Positions 16,081-26,600 of a stretch of DNA of 64,000 bases are shown here, piece after piece. How positions within the stretch are numbered: position 1 is the stretch's first letter; each line of letters begins with the position of its first letter. The notes beneath the pieces were generated by a model. The model worked only from the letters and a program-made list of their open reading frames with translations, had not been told where the DNA came from and ran no database searches. Both the position numbers and the translations under genes were made by a program. The DNA is from Akkermansiaceae bacterium (GTDB taxonomy: Bacteria > Verrucomicrobiota > Verrucomicrobiia > Verrucomicrobiales > Akkermansiaceae): contig CAIXKE010000080.1 in the NCBI GenBank assembly GCA_903919975.1, positions 1 through 64,000 on the forward strand, given 5' to 3'.

Positions 16081-16935
16081 TCATACGCTGGCGATTTCCA
16101 CTTTAAGAATGGAGATCTCGCCGGGGTGAAGGACGACTGCGTTTTCTTTTACGTTGCCGGATTCCACGCAGACCATCTTCAAGTATTCGTCATCACCGAA
16201 GTCCGGCATGCGCTGGGATTTGGCGATCCATGGATTCCAAACGACCGTGGACTTGGAGCCTGACTTGCGGACGCGTATGCTCCGGCGAAGTGACGGATCG
16301 TGGATTTCAACGTCGGCGCTGGTGTTTTGATAGATGCGATCGACTTCGCCCGTGAAACGGATGGCGTCAGCAGTTTCGGTGGATTGCTCGCCGATCAACG
16401 AGTCGAGATAACGCGTGCCGTTCAGACCTATCACGGAGATTTGGTGAATATCGCCAATCTGGAAATAGGTATGCAGGCAGGACTCGAAGCTGCAATCGGA
16501 ACTGCCGGTATTGGCGACGCTGAGCTCCATCGTGAGCGTGTCACCGACGGTGACGATGTAGTCCGTCTCGAACAGATCATCAGGGGGCAGGCGGAAGTGG
16601 AGCATGACCGCGCCATCGGCCAGAACCTGACTGGCCCGGAGTTCCCAAACCGCCAAGCGCGCGAAACCATGTGCGGGCATGCCATCATGGGGGCCGAACC
16701 ACGGGAAAATGATCGGCACTCCGCCACGGATCGGCTTACCGACCTCGAACTCGCTGGACTCGCTCATGAAGAGCAGCGGCGCCTCGTTTTTCCGTTGAAA
16801 CTGGGTGACGTGCGCGCCAAGCAGATAGATTTCGGCAGTGCTGGTTGCGCTCTCGACACGGATGACAGGAAGTCCGCCTTTGCCAGTTTGGAGGCTGACG
16901 CTGCCCGGAATTTCGAAGTGGTTTGAAGTTTCCAT
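16081..16935 (-). CDS. D-hexose-6-phosphate mutarotase (aldose 1-epimerase family)
   Basis: The 284-residue protein matches YeaD-type mutarotases, which interconvert the alpha and beta anomers of glucose-6-phosphate and related sugars in the cytosol. Family motifs are present in order: GGLPVIRV near the N-terminus, LLGAHVTQF, the block GGVPIIFPWFGPH followed by MPAHGFAR, then FESCLHTYFQIGDI with the catalytic-type His, and a C-terminal VVWNPW. The start at 16935 (METSNHFEIPG) is preferred over one 20 codons upstream, because the upstream extension is not family-like. It is divergent from the M3 peptidase gene. Confidence 0.85.
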   Translation of the reverse strand: METSNHFEIPGSVSLQTGKGGLPVIRVESATSTAEIYLLGAHVTQFQRKNEAPLLFMSESSEFEVGKPIRGGVPIIFPWFGPHDGMPAHGFARLAVWELRASQVLADGAVMLHFRLPPDDLFETDYIVTVGDTLTMELSVANTGSSDCSFESCLHTYFQIGDIHQISVIGLNGTRYLDSLIGEQSTETADAIRFTGEVDRIYQNTSADVEIHDPSLRRSIRVRKSGSKSTVVWNPWIAKSQRMPDFGDDEYLKMVCVESGNVKENAVVLHPGEISILKVEIASV

Positions 16936-17288
16936 GAGACTATGATTTTTACGCACGGGTAGAGTGCCGGAACCATGCCACTCCGTCGAACACATTCACA
17001 CCGCAGCGCCGACGCATCCAAAAGATTTCAACGAAACGCTGAGGAGCGGAGAGAAGTGCTGAGTTTTGAGATTTAGAATTGAATCTGAAGAAACCCAAAA
17101 CCCACGATTCTTCCGCGAAAGTCCTCCGCGTTTCGATTTTGTTAATATCGTGAATTTTGATGCAGCGGCCCCGAGAGAACGAGGCTCGACAATTCGGGAT
17201 TTCAAGGCGAATTTCCCTCACCTCATGTCGGTCAGATAGCCCGACCGATTTCGAAAAATTTTCAGTAAAAACCAAACATTTCTTCCGC
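16936..17288. other. Divergent intergenic region, no gene seen
   Basis: These 353 bases separate the divergent mutarotase and oligopeptidase genes and must hold both promoters. The DNA is clearly more AT-rich than its surroundings. A short inverted repeat (TCGGTC and GACCGA, nine-base loop) lies near 17,227-17,250. Reading frames here show no family-like residues. I cannot place -10/-35 boxes with confidence. Confidence 0.5.
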
Positions 17289-19388
17289 ATGCATCCATTC
17301 CTCACCCCTGATTTCCACATCCGCTGGTCCACCCTGGTCCCCACAGCCATTGAACCGGACATCCAGCATGCCCTTGAAATCGCCCGACATTGCATCGGGG
17401 CGATCTGCGATCAGGATCCCGCGGAGGCCACTTATGAGTCCACTTTTCTCGCTCTCGAAGAATCCACCGAGGAACTCGGCCACGGTTGGGGACGCCTCAA
17501 CCACCTCGATTCAGTCTCGGATAACCCCGCCCAGCGCGAGGCGATGAACGGGATGCTGCCCGCCGTCACCGATTTCTATTCCTCTATCCCCCTGAATGAT
17601 CGCCTCTGGACGATCCTCAGAACCTTCGGTGAAAGCCCGGAAACGGCGAAACTTGATCCAGTTAGAAAACGCTTCGTCGAGGAGACATTGATTGATTTCC
17701 GCCAAGCCGGTGCCGACTTGCCACCGCACCAAAAACAACGAATCGCAGCGATCGAGGCGGATCTATCCAAACTCACCAAGCAATACTCCGAGCATGTGCT
17801 CGACTCGACCAACGCATGGGAACTCGTCATCACCGACGAAGCAAAACTCGCCGGCCTACCCGCATCCGCCATGGCCGCCTCCGCCGCGAACGCCCGCGCC
17901 AAAGGCCATGAAGCCCCCGCCTGGCGCTTCACCCTGCAGTCTCCCTCGATGTTTCCCGTCATGCAGCACCTGCACGATGACGGCATCCGCCGGGAAGTTT
18001 GGGAGGCATCCTCGAAAGTCGGCGGCTATGGTGAGTTTGATAACACATCACTCGTCTGGCGCATCCTCGAACTGCGTCATGAGAAAGCATCCATCCTCGG
18101 CCACCGCCATTTTGCCGACCTCACGCTCCTCCGCCGCATGGCGAAATCCGGGGCCGAAGCCTTGGAGTTCATTGAAAACCTTCACTCCCGGATCGTCCCT
18201 GCTTTCCACTCGGATTTCCGCCAACTCGCGCAATTCAAAGCGGCTAAAACCGGCTCTCCTGTCGATATCCTCGAACCTTGGGAAACCGCATACTGGGCGG
18301 AACTCCAGCGCAAGGAGAACTACGACCTCGATGACGAGGAATTGCGGCCGTATTTCCCCGTCGATGGCGTGATGTCCGGCATGTTCGAAATCGCCGCCCG
18401 CTTGTTCGGCATCTCGATCCGTGAGCTTGAAACGGTTTTCATCGAGCCCGGCAAATCTCCCGGTTCATCGATCAACAATCCTGGATCCCCGGTCGAAGTC
18501 TGGCATCCGGAATGCAAATTCTATGAAATCCATGACTCGAAAACGGGGGCTCATCTCGGCTCGTTCTATGCCGATTGGCACCCGCGTGAATCCAAGCGCG
18601 GCGGAGCATGGATGAACTCGCTGCACACCGGAAATCCCGGCGAACCCCATCTCGGCCTGATCATCGGCAACATGAGCCCGCCCGTGGATGGCAAGACCGC
18701 GCTGCTCACCCATGGTGAAGTGGAAACGATCTTCCACGAGTTCGGCCACTTGCTTCACGGCCTGCTCAGCCAGGTTCCGGTGAAGTCTCTATCAGGAACC
18801 AACGTGCCTTGGGATTTTGTCGAACTGCCATCTCAAATCATGGAAAACTTCTGCTGGGACCGCGAATCGCTCGATCTTTTTGCCCGCCACCATGAAACCA
18901 GCGAGACGATTCCCCAAGCGCTCTTCGACAAGATGATCGCCGCGAGAAATTACCTCAGCGCGTCCGCATTCATGCGGCAAATCGCCTTCGCCAAGCTCGA
19001 TCTCGAACTGCACATCCATCTTGATGTCTGGCTCGGCAATGACCTCGATACCGTGGACCGCGAAATCCTCGCCGACTACCGCGCACCGCTCAAAACCGCC
19101 ACGCCCTCGATGTTGCGGCGCTTCAATCACATTTTCTCCAGTTCCACCGGATATGCCGCCGGTTATTATTCCTACAAGTGGTCCGAGGTTCTCGACGCCG
19201 ATGCCTTCACCCGCTTTCAGCGCGAAGGCATTCTCAATCCCGAGACCGGTCGCGCCTTCCGCGAGCACATCCTCAGCAAAGGCAACTCCGCTCCGGCCGA
19301 TGAACTCTACCGCCGCTTCATGGGACGCGATCCCGAATTGGAACCGCTGTTAGTCCGCGCCGGCCTCGCCGAACCGGTCCTAGCTTGA
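17289..19388 (+). CDS. prlC: Oligopeptidase A-type M3 family metallopeptidase
   Basis: The 699-residue length is close to the usual 680 of oligopeptidase A. The zinc site HEFGHLLHG (about residue 483) carries the HExxH, and the downstream glutamate lies in the conserved helix containing SQIMENFCW. The ending 'GRDPELEPLLVRAGL' is typical of the family, which degrades short peptides, including signal peptides, in the cytosol. The start is set at MHPFLTPDFHIRW (17289), because the open frame upstream (from 17157) has no family similarity and lies in AT-rich leader DNA. No Shine-Dalgarno is present. The symbol is given for family membership; Dcp is a related alternative but is less similar at the C-terminus. 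Confidence 0.9.
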   Translation: MHPFLTPDFHIRWSTLVPTAIEPDIQHALEIARHCIGAICDQDPAEATYESTFLALEESTEELGHGWGRLNHLDSVSDNPAQREAMNGMLPAVTDFYSSIPLNDRLWTILRTFGESPETAKLDPVRKRFVEETLIDFRQAGADLPPHQKQRIAAIEADLSKLTKQYSEHVLDSTNAWELVITDEAKLAGLPASAMAASAANARAKGHEAPAWRFTLQSPSMFPVMQHLHDDGIRREVWEASSKVGGYGEFDNTSLVWRILELRHEKASILGHRHFADLTLLRRMAKSGAEALEFIENLHSRIVPAFHSDFRQLAQFKAAKTGSPVDILEPWETAYWAELQRKENYDLDDEELRPYFPVDGVMSGMFEIAARLFGISIRELETVFIEPGKSPGSSINNPGSPVEVWHPECKFYEIHDSKTGAHLGSFYADWHPRESKRGGAWMNSLHTGNPGEPHLGLIIGNMSPPVDGKTALLTHGEVETIFHEFGHLLHGLLSQVPVKSLSGTNVPWDFVELPSQIMENFCWDRESLDLFARHHETSETIPQALFDKMIAARNYLSASAFMRQIAFAKLDLELHIHLDVWLGNDLDTVDREILADYRAPLKTATPSMLRRFNHIFSSSTGYAAGYYSYKWSEVLDADAFTRFQREGILNPETGRAFREHILSKGNSAPADELYRRFMGRDPELEPLLVRAGLAEPVLA

Positions 19389-19390
19389 AA

Positions 19391-19410
19391 AATCCCCGCC
19401 ACTGGGGATT
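19391..19410 (+). terminator. Weak hairpin after the oligopeptidase gene
   Basis: A perfect 7-bp stem (AATCCCC/GGGGATT) with a six-base loop begins two bases after the stop codon. No T-run follows, so its role as a terminator is uncertain. Confidence 0.3.
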
Positions 19411-19446
19411 GTGCCCGGCGATTCGTCTGCTAAGTTATGAATCCCG

Positions 19447-20187
19447 ATGCACCTCGACTCCCCCACCCCGCCGCCGCTTTCCACCGGGGTCGTCTTTGAA
19501 GCGCGCGAGTTGCGCAAAGTCTATCACACCGGTGAGGTCGATGTGGTGGCCTTGGCCGGGGTGGATCTCGATCTCCACGCAGGAGAACTCATCTGCCTGC
19601 TTGGAGCCTCCGGTAGCGGGAAATCGACCTTGCTCAATATATTAGGTGGCCTCGATATCCCGACCACCGGAAAACTGTTTTACAAAGGCTGGCAACTGGA
19701 TGGCGCGGAAGAGGAAAAACTCACCCTGTTCCGCCGCAACTGCGTTGGCTTCGTCTTTCAGTTTTACAACCTGATCCCATCGCTCACCACCCGCGAAAAC
19801 GTCGCTCTCATCACCGGCATCTCACGGAATCCCATGACGCCCGAGGAGGCTCTCGAAATGGTCGGCCTCGGCGCGCGCATGGACCACTTCCCGTCCCAAC
19901 TTTCCGGCGGTGAACAACAACGCGTCGCCATCGCCCGCGCCATCGCCAAACGCCCGGAGGTCTTGCTCTGCGATGAACCCACCGGCGCGCTCGATGTCAC
20001 CACTGGCATCACCGTACTGGAAGCCGTGGAGCGCATCAACCGCGAACTCGGCACGCTCACCGTCATCATCACTCACAATGCGGCGATGGCGGAAATGGCC
20101 GATCGTGTTCTTCATCTATCCGACGGGAAAATCATCAACTCGCACCGCAATCCAATCCGGCTCTCCGCTTCGAAGCTCAAGTGGTGA
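19447..20187 (+). CDS. ABC transporter ATPase, LolD/MacB type, without adjacent permease
   Basis: The 246-residue nucleotide-binding subunit has Walker [11 protein letters not shown]-loop [12 protein letters not shown], signature [14 protein letters not shown], Walker [13 protein letters not shown] and H-loop ITHN. The LTTRENV segment and overall length fit the LolD/MacB/FtsE-like group that drives non-transport work or lipoprotein release. No permease lies next to it: the downstream gene is lgt on the other strand. A LolC/E-like permease does occur at 43,262-44,830, so they could form one complex from separate loci, but this is an inference. Confidence 0.85.
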   Translation: MHLDSPTPPPLSTGVVFEARELRKVYHTGEVDVVALAGVDLDLHAGELICLLGASGSGKSTLLNILGGLDIPTTGKLFYKGWQLDGAEEEKLTLFRRNCVGFVFQFYNLIPSLTTRENVALITGISRNPMTPEEALEMVGLGARMDHFPSQLSGGEQQRVAIARAIAKRPEVLLCDEPTGALDVTTGITVLEAVERINRELGTLTVIITHNAAMAEMADRVLHLSDGKIINSHRNPIRLSASKLKW

Positions 20188-20264
20188 TTCCTTTTTAAAC
20201 ACGTGACGCTTGCGATACGACGAACTGGAGCGCGGAATTCATTCCGCGAGCCTTTCCTGGACCA

Positions 20265-21251
20265 TCAGGCTTCGCCGCCCAAGGAGTGATCATTACCGGC
20301 TCGTTTCCATCCGCGCCATGCATGGAACAGAAACGCCGCGGAGAACAGGAACATGAACAACGAGAAAAACTGGCCCTTGGTCAGCATGCCGACCATTTCC
20401 GCATCCGGTTCACGGAATTGCTCGCCGATGATCCGGAAAATCGCGTAGAGCGCGAAAAACAAGCCGGTCAGCAAACCATCCGGGGCTTTCGGAAAACGCG
20501 TCCGCACCCACCACAAGATCGCGAACAACAACGCACCTTCTAACAATCCCTCGTAAATCTGCGATGGATGACGCGCTGGAAGGAAATTTCCCAAAGTCTC
20601 GGAAACCTCCGGATTCGCACGCGCGGCCGCGATGAGCTGGTCCAATGTCTGCGCCTCGGCGAGCTTCGGATCGACCTGGGTGCATGCCTGCCAAGCGGCG
20701 TTTTGCACTTCCTGCGTAGTTTCTGTCATCGAAAGCGGGAACTTCACCGCCCATGCCACGCCCTCAGCCACTCGGCCATACAGCTCGCCATTGATGAAAT
20801 TCGCCATACGTCCGAAAAACAAGCCCACTGGGGCCACCACGCAAAGCCCATCGCCCAGGCCGGTCCATGTCACCTGATGTTTTCTGGCGTAAAACCAGGT
20901 GAAAATCACCAATCCGAGAATCCCGCCATGACTGGCCATCCCGCCTTCCCAGACGCGGACGAGCATCAGGGGATCTTTCGCGAATTCGTCCCATCCGGCC
21001 TTGGGGATCTGATAGAAAAGAATGTAGCCAATCCGCCCACCGAGAAATACCCCGAACAAGGCCGCCGCCGCGATAAAATCCCCGGTTTGCTCAGGTTTCA
21101 GCACCCACAAGCCGCGCCGGGCTAAATTGCGCAGCAGGAAAAAGCCGGCCATGAAGCCCATCAAATACGCCAGTCCATACCAGCGGAGTTGGATCGCATC
21201 GGTCAGGCGCAGCAGCACCGGATTCAAATTATGCACGTAAGTCGCAAACAC
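20265..21251 (-). CDS. lgt: Prolipoprotein diacylglyceryl transferase
   Basis: Lgt moves diacylglycerol from phosphatidylglycerol onto the lipobox cysteine of prolipoproteins in the inner membrane. The 328-residue protein has several membrane helices and the family blocks IQLRWYGLAYLMGF, MASHGGILGLVIF (essential-type His) and GRMANFINGELYGR (Lgt signature). A region of about 60 residues before the last helices (QVDPKLAEAQTLDQLIAAA) looks like a lineage insertion. The start at 21251 is a GTG; no ATG exists before the first membrane helix. Confidence 0.9.
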   Translation of the reverse strand: MFATYVHNLNPVLLRLTDAIQLRWYGLAYLMGFMAGFFLLRNLARRGLWVLKPEQTGDFIAAAALFGVFLGGRIGYILFYQIPKAGWDEFAKDPLMLVRVWEGGMASHGGILGLVIFTWFYARKHQVTWTGLGDGLCVVAPVGLFFGRMANFINGELYGRVAEGVAWAVKFPLSMTETTQEVQNAAWQACTQVDPKLAEAQTLDQLIAAARANPEVSETLGNFLPARHPSQIYEGLLEGALLFAILWWVRTRFPKAPDGLLTGLFFALYAIFRIIGEQFREPDAEMVGMLTKGQFFSLFMFLFSAAFLFHAWRGWKRAGNDHSLGGEA

Positions 21252-21346
21252 CCGTGCACCTCACACCATCCACCCGCCCCGCGCAAGTCGCGATGCGGGG
21301 TTGGTTCCGCGTCATTCGCCGCCGCCATTGCATTTCCCACCGCTTC

Positions 21347-22096
21347 ATGGCTATTCCTTTGCCGGTGAAACTCGACCGCTTACTCGCAAAACACGATGCC
21401 ATGGGGCGCAATCAGGCACGCCAGCGGGTGGTGGACCGTCGTGTGAGCGTGGATGGACATGTTGTCGTCCGCCACGATCTGGAAGTGGATCGCTTTTCGC
21501 GGGTCGAACTCGACGGAGTGCTGATCCGTCCGGCCCAGAGGTTGCTGCATCTGATGATCCACAAACCGGTCGGAGTGGTCAGCGCCACAACGGATTCGGA
21601 ACACCGAACGGTCATCGATTTGATCGACGATCCCGATAAAGAATCCCTGCATCTGGTTGGTCGCCTCGATCGCAATACGTCGGGACTCATACTTCTAACC
21701 AATGACGGTCGATGGTCGAAGTTGCTGATGGATCCAGCGCGAAAAGTCCCCAAGGTTTATCTTGTGGAAACGCGCGATCCGATTCCGCCGGCAGCGGTCG
21801 CCGAGTTCGCGTGCGGATTTTATTTCCACACCGAAGACCTCACCACGCTGCCAGCGGAGTTGGAGATTCTGAGTGATCGTCAAGCGCGGCTGACCTTGTA
21901 CGAAGGCCGTTATCATCAGGTGAAGCGGATGTTTCACCGCATCGGCAACCGCGTCACGGCATTGCATCGAGAGCGCATCGGCGGAATCATATTGCCAGTT
22001 GATATGTCCCCAGGCGCATGGCGTCACCTAACTGAACAGGAAATCGCTAACACGATTGAATCAACAACGGAGGACCGCCAAAGCCAATCTCTGTAG
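21347..22096 (+). CDS. RsuA-family rRNA pseudouridine synthase
   Basis: The 249-residue protein has an N-terminal S4 RNA-binding domain (KLDRLLAKHDAMGRNQARQ, RVSVDG) followed by the catalytic domain with HLVGRLDRNTSGLILLTNDG, whose Asp is the nucleophile that isomerises uridine in rRNA. GRYHQVKRMFH near the C-terminus is the RsuA/RluB/E signature. The short insert and YLVETRDPIPPAAVAEFACG favour RsuA (16S rRNA) over RluB. The start MAIPLPVKLDRLL is chosen because the S4 domain begins there; the longer frame upstream overlaps the lgt start region. The target nucleotide cannot be told from sequence alone. Confidence 0.85.
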   Translation: MAIPLPVKLDRLLAKHDAMGRNQARQRVVDRRVSVDGHVVVRHDLEVDRFSRVELDGVLIRPAQRLLHLMIHKPVGVVSATTDSEHRTVIDLIDDPDKESLHLVGRLDRNTSGLILLTNDGRWSKLLMDPARKVPKVYLVETRDPIPPAAVAEFACGFYFHTEDLTTLPAELEILSDRQARLTLYEGRYHQVKRMFHRIGNRVTALHRERIGGIILPVDMSPGAWRHLTEQEIANTIESTTEDRQSQSL

Positions 22097-22141
22097 CGTC
22101 TCTCGATGAGCGGAGAAGGATCAGTGTGCATTTCTTGAAAA

Positions 22142-22790
22142 TCAAAAACACAAAATCCAACCAACTCGCCTTAACCGCTGGAAATGAAAGGAATCGGTCA
22201 ACTCCATGAAAACGGTGGGCGTCATGGCAATGGCAGCACCGCTAAGGCCGAGCAAAACCCCAAGAACCGTGTTTGGCGTCCACTTCGTCCGGGCAAATAC
22301 GGAGCTGATTAAGGGTCCGCCGGCAAGGCAGGACAGCGCCACCACAAGGATCTCCGCAAAAGTGTAGACCGAATTCTCCAGCCCCAACCGCGCGTGAGGC
22401 CGATAATGATCGTGAAACCTGAAAGGCGAGAATCGCGACGATTACCATGATTCCCGTGGCGATGAAACAAGTCGCCCGAAAACCGAACCAAAGCGGCATG
22501 AAAAGCCCGGCCAGCAACGCGCCAAGTGTTGCGCCCAGCTCCAGACATGCATAGGTGCGCAGCGGATTTCCGCATTGGGTTGAGCGCTTTCCCCAGAACC
22601 AACTGCCAGCGGCCAAGATTTCAAAGAACGCAGACAACGTAGCCCCGGCGGCATGCGAAGCATTGCCGAACAACAACACCAGTTGCTTCATCCACAATAC
22701 CTGATAGATCAGAGCAGAAAATCCTGAAAGGAATACGTGAAGGTGAACGATTATGAAAATGGACCCGGTCGCAGAATTCGTCGACGGCAC
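22142..22790 (-). pseudogene. Truncated, frameshifted MFS-like part of a spermidine-synthase fusion
   Basis: The minus-strand frame from 22790 reads FLSGFSALIYQVLWMKQLVL and LRTYACLELGATLGALLAGL. This is the typical membrane half of proteins annotated as fused MFS/spermidine synthase. Near 22,380-22,400 the homologous reading shifts frame and continues as a second hydrophobic segment (TFAEILVVALSCLAGGPLIS, LGVLLGLSGAAIAMTP) that ends at 22142. The expected synthase domain is absent. It is a frameshifted N-terminal remnant. The flanking 22,791-23,057 shows no gene. Confidence 0.6.
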
Positions 22791-23057
22791 AAACTGGAAA
22801 CACCAACCTGAAAATCAACCTTTCTGCCGCTTCATGCCCAACAATCGAAGCCCCGCTTCCGAATGCCCTATGGGATGACGGCGGCATGATTGAAGGTATC
22901 GGCAATCCCGTCCGCCGCGCCCACCACCAGGAAAAGCGGCTCTGCATGACATCTCGGGGACTGGCGGTAATCAATGATTTGACAATTTCAGATCGTCCCT
23001 GACTCTTTTGACGGAAGCTCAACCGAATGAAGTTTCATTGAGCCCGCGCAAGTCCCG

Positions 23058-23402
23058 ATGACCATCTTAAATCACCGACCCTTTCGCAACGTTTTGATCC
23101 CATGGGTCATGGCGCTGATCGCGTTGGTTGGATGGAACGCACTTGCGGCGGATCATGCGCGAGTTAAGAAAATCAGCACTTCGGGAGAAGTGGAACTGTC
23201 GCAATTGGGCGACGATGTCCAAACCCCGGGCCGCATTCCCCATCCTCAGGTTTCACTCGCTTATCACCCCACGGTCGGCACAAGGGCCTTGGTGGTGTCG
23301 TCACGGCTTGTTCTCATTGAGAAGCGCGGAGGGCCACCAGTATTCCTCTGCCGGGAAGGCGCGATCCGGGGGCGGGCTCCTCCCGCCGGACCCGTTGCCT
23401 GA
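23058..23402 (+). CDS. Short hypothetical secreted protein, doubtful
   Basis: The 114-residue frame opens with a plausible signal peptide or membrane segment (VLIPWVMALIALVGWNALAA). The remainder (VKKISTSGEVELSQLGDDVQ) is hydrophilic, then becomes Arg/Pro-rich and unconvincing (GAIRGRAPPAGPVA), as if the real frame had been lost. The first 12 codons resemble those at 23,427 (MT-L-HR-FR), 369 bases downstream, suggesting a decayed duplication. Its function is unknown. Confidence 0.35.
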   Translation: MTILNHRPFRNVLIPWVMALIALVGWNALAADHARVKKISTSGEVELSQLGDDVQTPGRIPHPQVSLAYHPTVGTRALVVSSRLVLIEKRGGPPVFLCREGAIRGRAPPAGPVA

Positions 23403-23690
23403 AGATGGCCCACCCATGTCGAGTGATTGACCACCTTGGTTCATCGACTCTTCCGGCATGAGAGGTTGCCAATTTGTGGACTCACAGCAGTCCCGAAAAT
23501 CTCCCCCGTCCCTCTGACGAGGTTCCGCGCCGCCCGGCAGTCCGCCGGTCGGTCACCTGCTTCGCCATGTAGGCTAAGCTCTCTTATCACATTTCTTTTT
23601 TATGACCACTTTTCCATTCATCGTCCGCCATCCCGTCTTACTGGCTCTCACGACCCAGTCTTCACCCAACCTCAACCTTTCCTTCCTCCC

Positions 23691-26600
23691 ATGATCCAGT
23701 GGCTCTTCCCTAAAATCATTGGCGGAAAAAACGAGCGCGAAGTGAATCGCATCCGACCGACCGTCGCCCGCATCAACGAGATCGAAGGGGCGCTCCAGCG
23801 CGAACCCGTCGAAAAACTCCACGAACTCACCGCCTCATGGCGTCACGATCTTGCCCGCTATCACGCGCTGGATGCTCCGCCCGTGGCAGTGATCGAGCGG
23901 ATGAACGAGGCCGACCTCCGCGCCACTGCCGCAGCCATTGATGCGCGCCTAACCGTTCTTCGCAAGGAGTTCCCATCGCTTCCGCGCGAAGTCGCAGCGA
24001 CCGCAGCGTCGATCGAATCCGCGAAAGCCGCGTTCCATCAAATCGAGGGTGCATTCGCCAAATCCCGCGCCAGATACCTGGAGAAAATTCTCCCCGAGGC
24101 TTACGCCGTGGTGAAAAACGCCGCGCGCCGCCTCTGCGGCAGTGAGATCCTTGTCAACGGGCATCCGATGGAATGGGAGATGATTCACTTCGATGTCCAA
24201 CTCATCGGCGGCATCGCCCTCCACCGTGGCATGATCGCGGAAATGCAAACCGGCGAGGGCAAAACCCTCGTTGCCACCCTGCCGGTCTATCTCAACGCGC
24301 TGACCGGACTCGGCGTCCACTTGGTCACCGTCAACGATTACCTTGCCAAACGGGATTCCGATTGGATGGGTGAATTGTTCCGCCACCTCGGCCTAACAGT
24401 CGGCTGCATTCAGAATCAGATGCCACCAACGGAGCGCCGCGAATCATACGCGTGCGACATCACCTACGGCACCAATTCCGAATTCGGTTTCGACTATCTT
24501 CGTGACAACGGCACCGCCACCACGCGTGACGAACAGGTCCAGCGCGGTCATTACCTTGCCATCATCGACGAAGTGGACTCGATCCTCATAGACGATGCCC
24601 GCACTCCGCTCATCATCAGCGGAGCATCCACCCGGGATTCACATCAGTTCGACGCATACAAACCACTCGTCAGTCAGTTGGTGAAGCGCCAGACAGAACT
24701 CTGCAATGCCTTCGCCGCCGAAGCGAAGCGCTTGTTGCAAACCGGCGACACCACAGCTGCCGGCCTCACGCTTTACAAACTGAAGCTCGGACAACCACGC
24801 AACCGCTTGATGCTGCGGTTCATGGAAGAACCGGAGATGCGTAGGCTGTTGGAAAAAACCGAGCTTTCCTTCCAGCAAGGCGCCTTCCAAAAGGACATCC
24901 ACAAACTCAAGGAAGAACTTTATTTCATCATTGATGAAAAGGCGAATGACGCTGATCTGATGGAAAAAGGCCGCAGGTCTCTGGCGCCGAATGACCCGGA
25001 TTCCTTCACCCTGCCCGACATGGATGCGCTGCTCACTGCCATCGAATCCGATCGCGATCTGACCCACGATCAGAAAGCCAACGCCAAACGAGACATCCAT
25101 CACCACATGGATGCGCAGGCCGGGAAAATCCACGGCATTTCGCAGCTGCTCAAGGCCTACTGTCTTTATGAAAGAGACGTTCATTATGTCGTTAGAGATG
25201 ATCAGGTCACGATCATCGACGAAAGCACCGGTCGTGAAATGTCTGGTCGCCGCTGGTCCGACGGACTCCATCAGGCAGTCGAAGCAAAGGAGAACGTGTC
25301 CATCGAAAAGGAGACCCAGACGTATGCGACTATCACGATCCAGAACTACTTCCGCCTATACGAAAAAATCGCAGGCATGACCGGAACAGCGGAAACGGAA
25401 GCCGCCGAATTTCATGATATCTATCAGCTGGATGTGCTGCCGATCCCCACCAACACATCCAATATTCGCATTGATGAGAATGACCAGGTTTTCAAGACCC
25501 GCCGCGAGAAGTTCAACGCAGTGATTTCCAAAATCGAATCCGCACACGCCAAAGGACAGCCAGTTCTCGTCGGCACCGCTTCGGTGGAATCATCGGAGAC
25601 GCTCTCCCGAATGCTCAAGCGGGCGAAGATCCCCCATACTGTTCTCAACGCGAAGTTTCATGAACAGGAAGCGGAAATTGTCGCCCTCGCCGGTCAACGC
25701 GGAGCCGTCACCGTTTCCACAAACATGGCCGGTCGCGGCACCGATATCAAACTGGGTGCGGGTGTGGCCGAACTCGGAGGCTTGTTCGTCATCGGCACGG
25801 AGCGCCATCCATCCCGTCGCGTGGACCGCCAGCTCCGCGGCCGCTGTTCCCGCCAAGGTGATCCCGGTCGCTCGCAGTTTTTCATTTCACTTGAAGACGA
25901 CCTCATGCGCAATCACGCGTCTCCGGACCGTATGGCCGCTATGATCGAGCAGTCCGGCCAAGTGAATGGCAAACTGGTCGAATCCGCTCAACGGCAGGTC
26001 GAACAACGCGATTACAAGACGCGCAAGCGAGTGCTCGATTTCGATGATGTTATGAATTTGCAGCGTGAGATTGTCTATGGCTACCGCAACGAGGTGCTCA
26101 CTACCGAGGTTGCAGGCAAACTCGTGCATGACCTCATCCGGGAAATTATCCCGGCTCGAGTCAGCCAGTATCTCGCCGGGTGCGATCCTTACCATCCCGA
26201 TTATCATGAATTGATTCATGAGTTTCGCACCACTCTTCCTATCAGTATCACAGCGGAAGAAATCTCGGACATGCGGGAGGTAGCCATTATCGAGATACTT
26301 GTCAAAGATGTTAGAAAAAAGTATGGCAACCGCACGGGCGATTTGCCGATGGAGATGCTTGATCAAGGGGAGCGCCGTATGATACTCGCCGCCATCGACA
26401 GGCAATGGCAGCAGCATCTTGACGCCATGGACGAGTTGCGCGATGGAGTTTACCTCCGTGCTCAAGGCCAAAAGGACCCTCTGGTCGAATATAAGAACGA
26501 GGCATATGATCTCTTTGTCACCCTGATGGATGCGATCAAGCGAGAGGCTTTGCAAAACCTGTTCCGCTCCGCGGACAGTCTTAGAGCATTCCTCGCGCAA

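Noticed and set aside
23427-23690. SecA start 88 codons upstream
   Set aside because: The extension is Arg/Pro/Ser-rich without SecA similarity, while MIQWLFPKIIGG is the normal SecA start.
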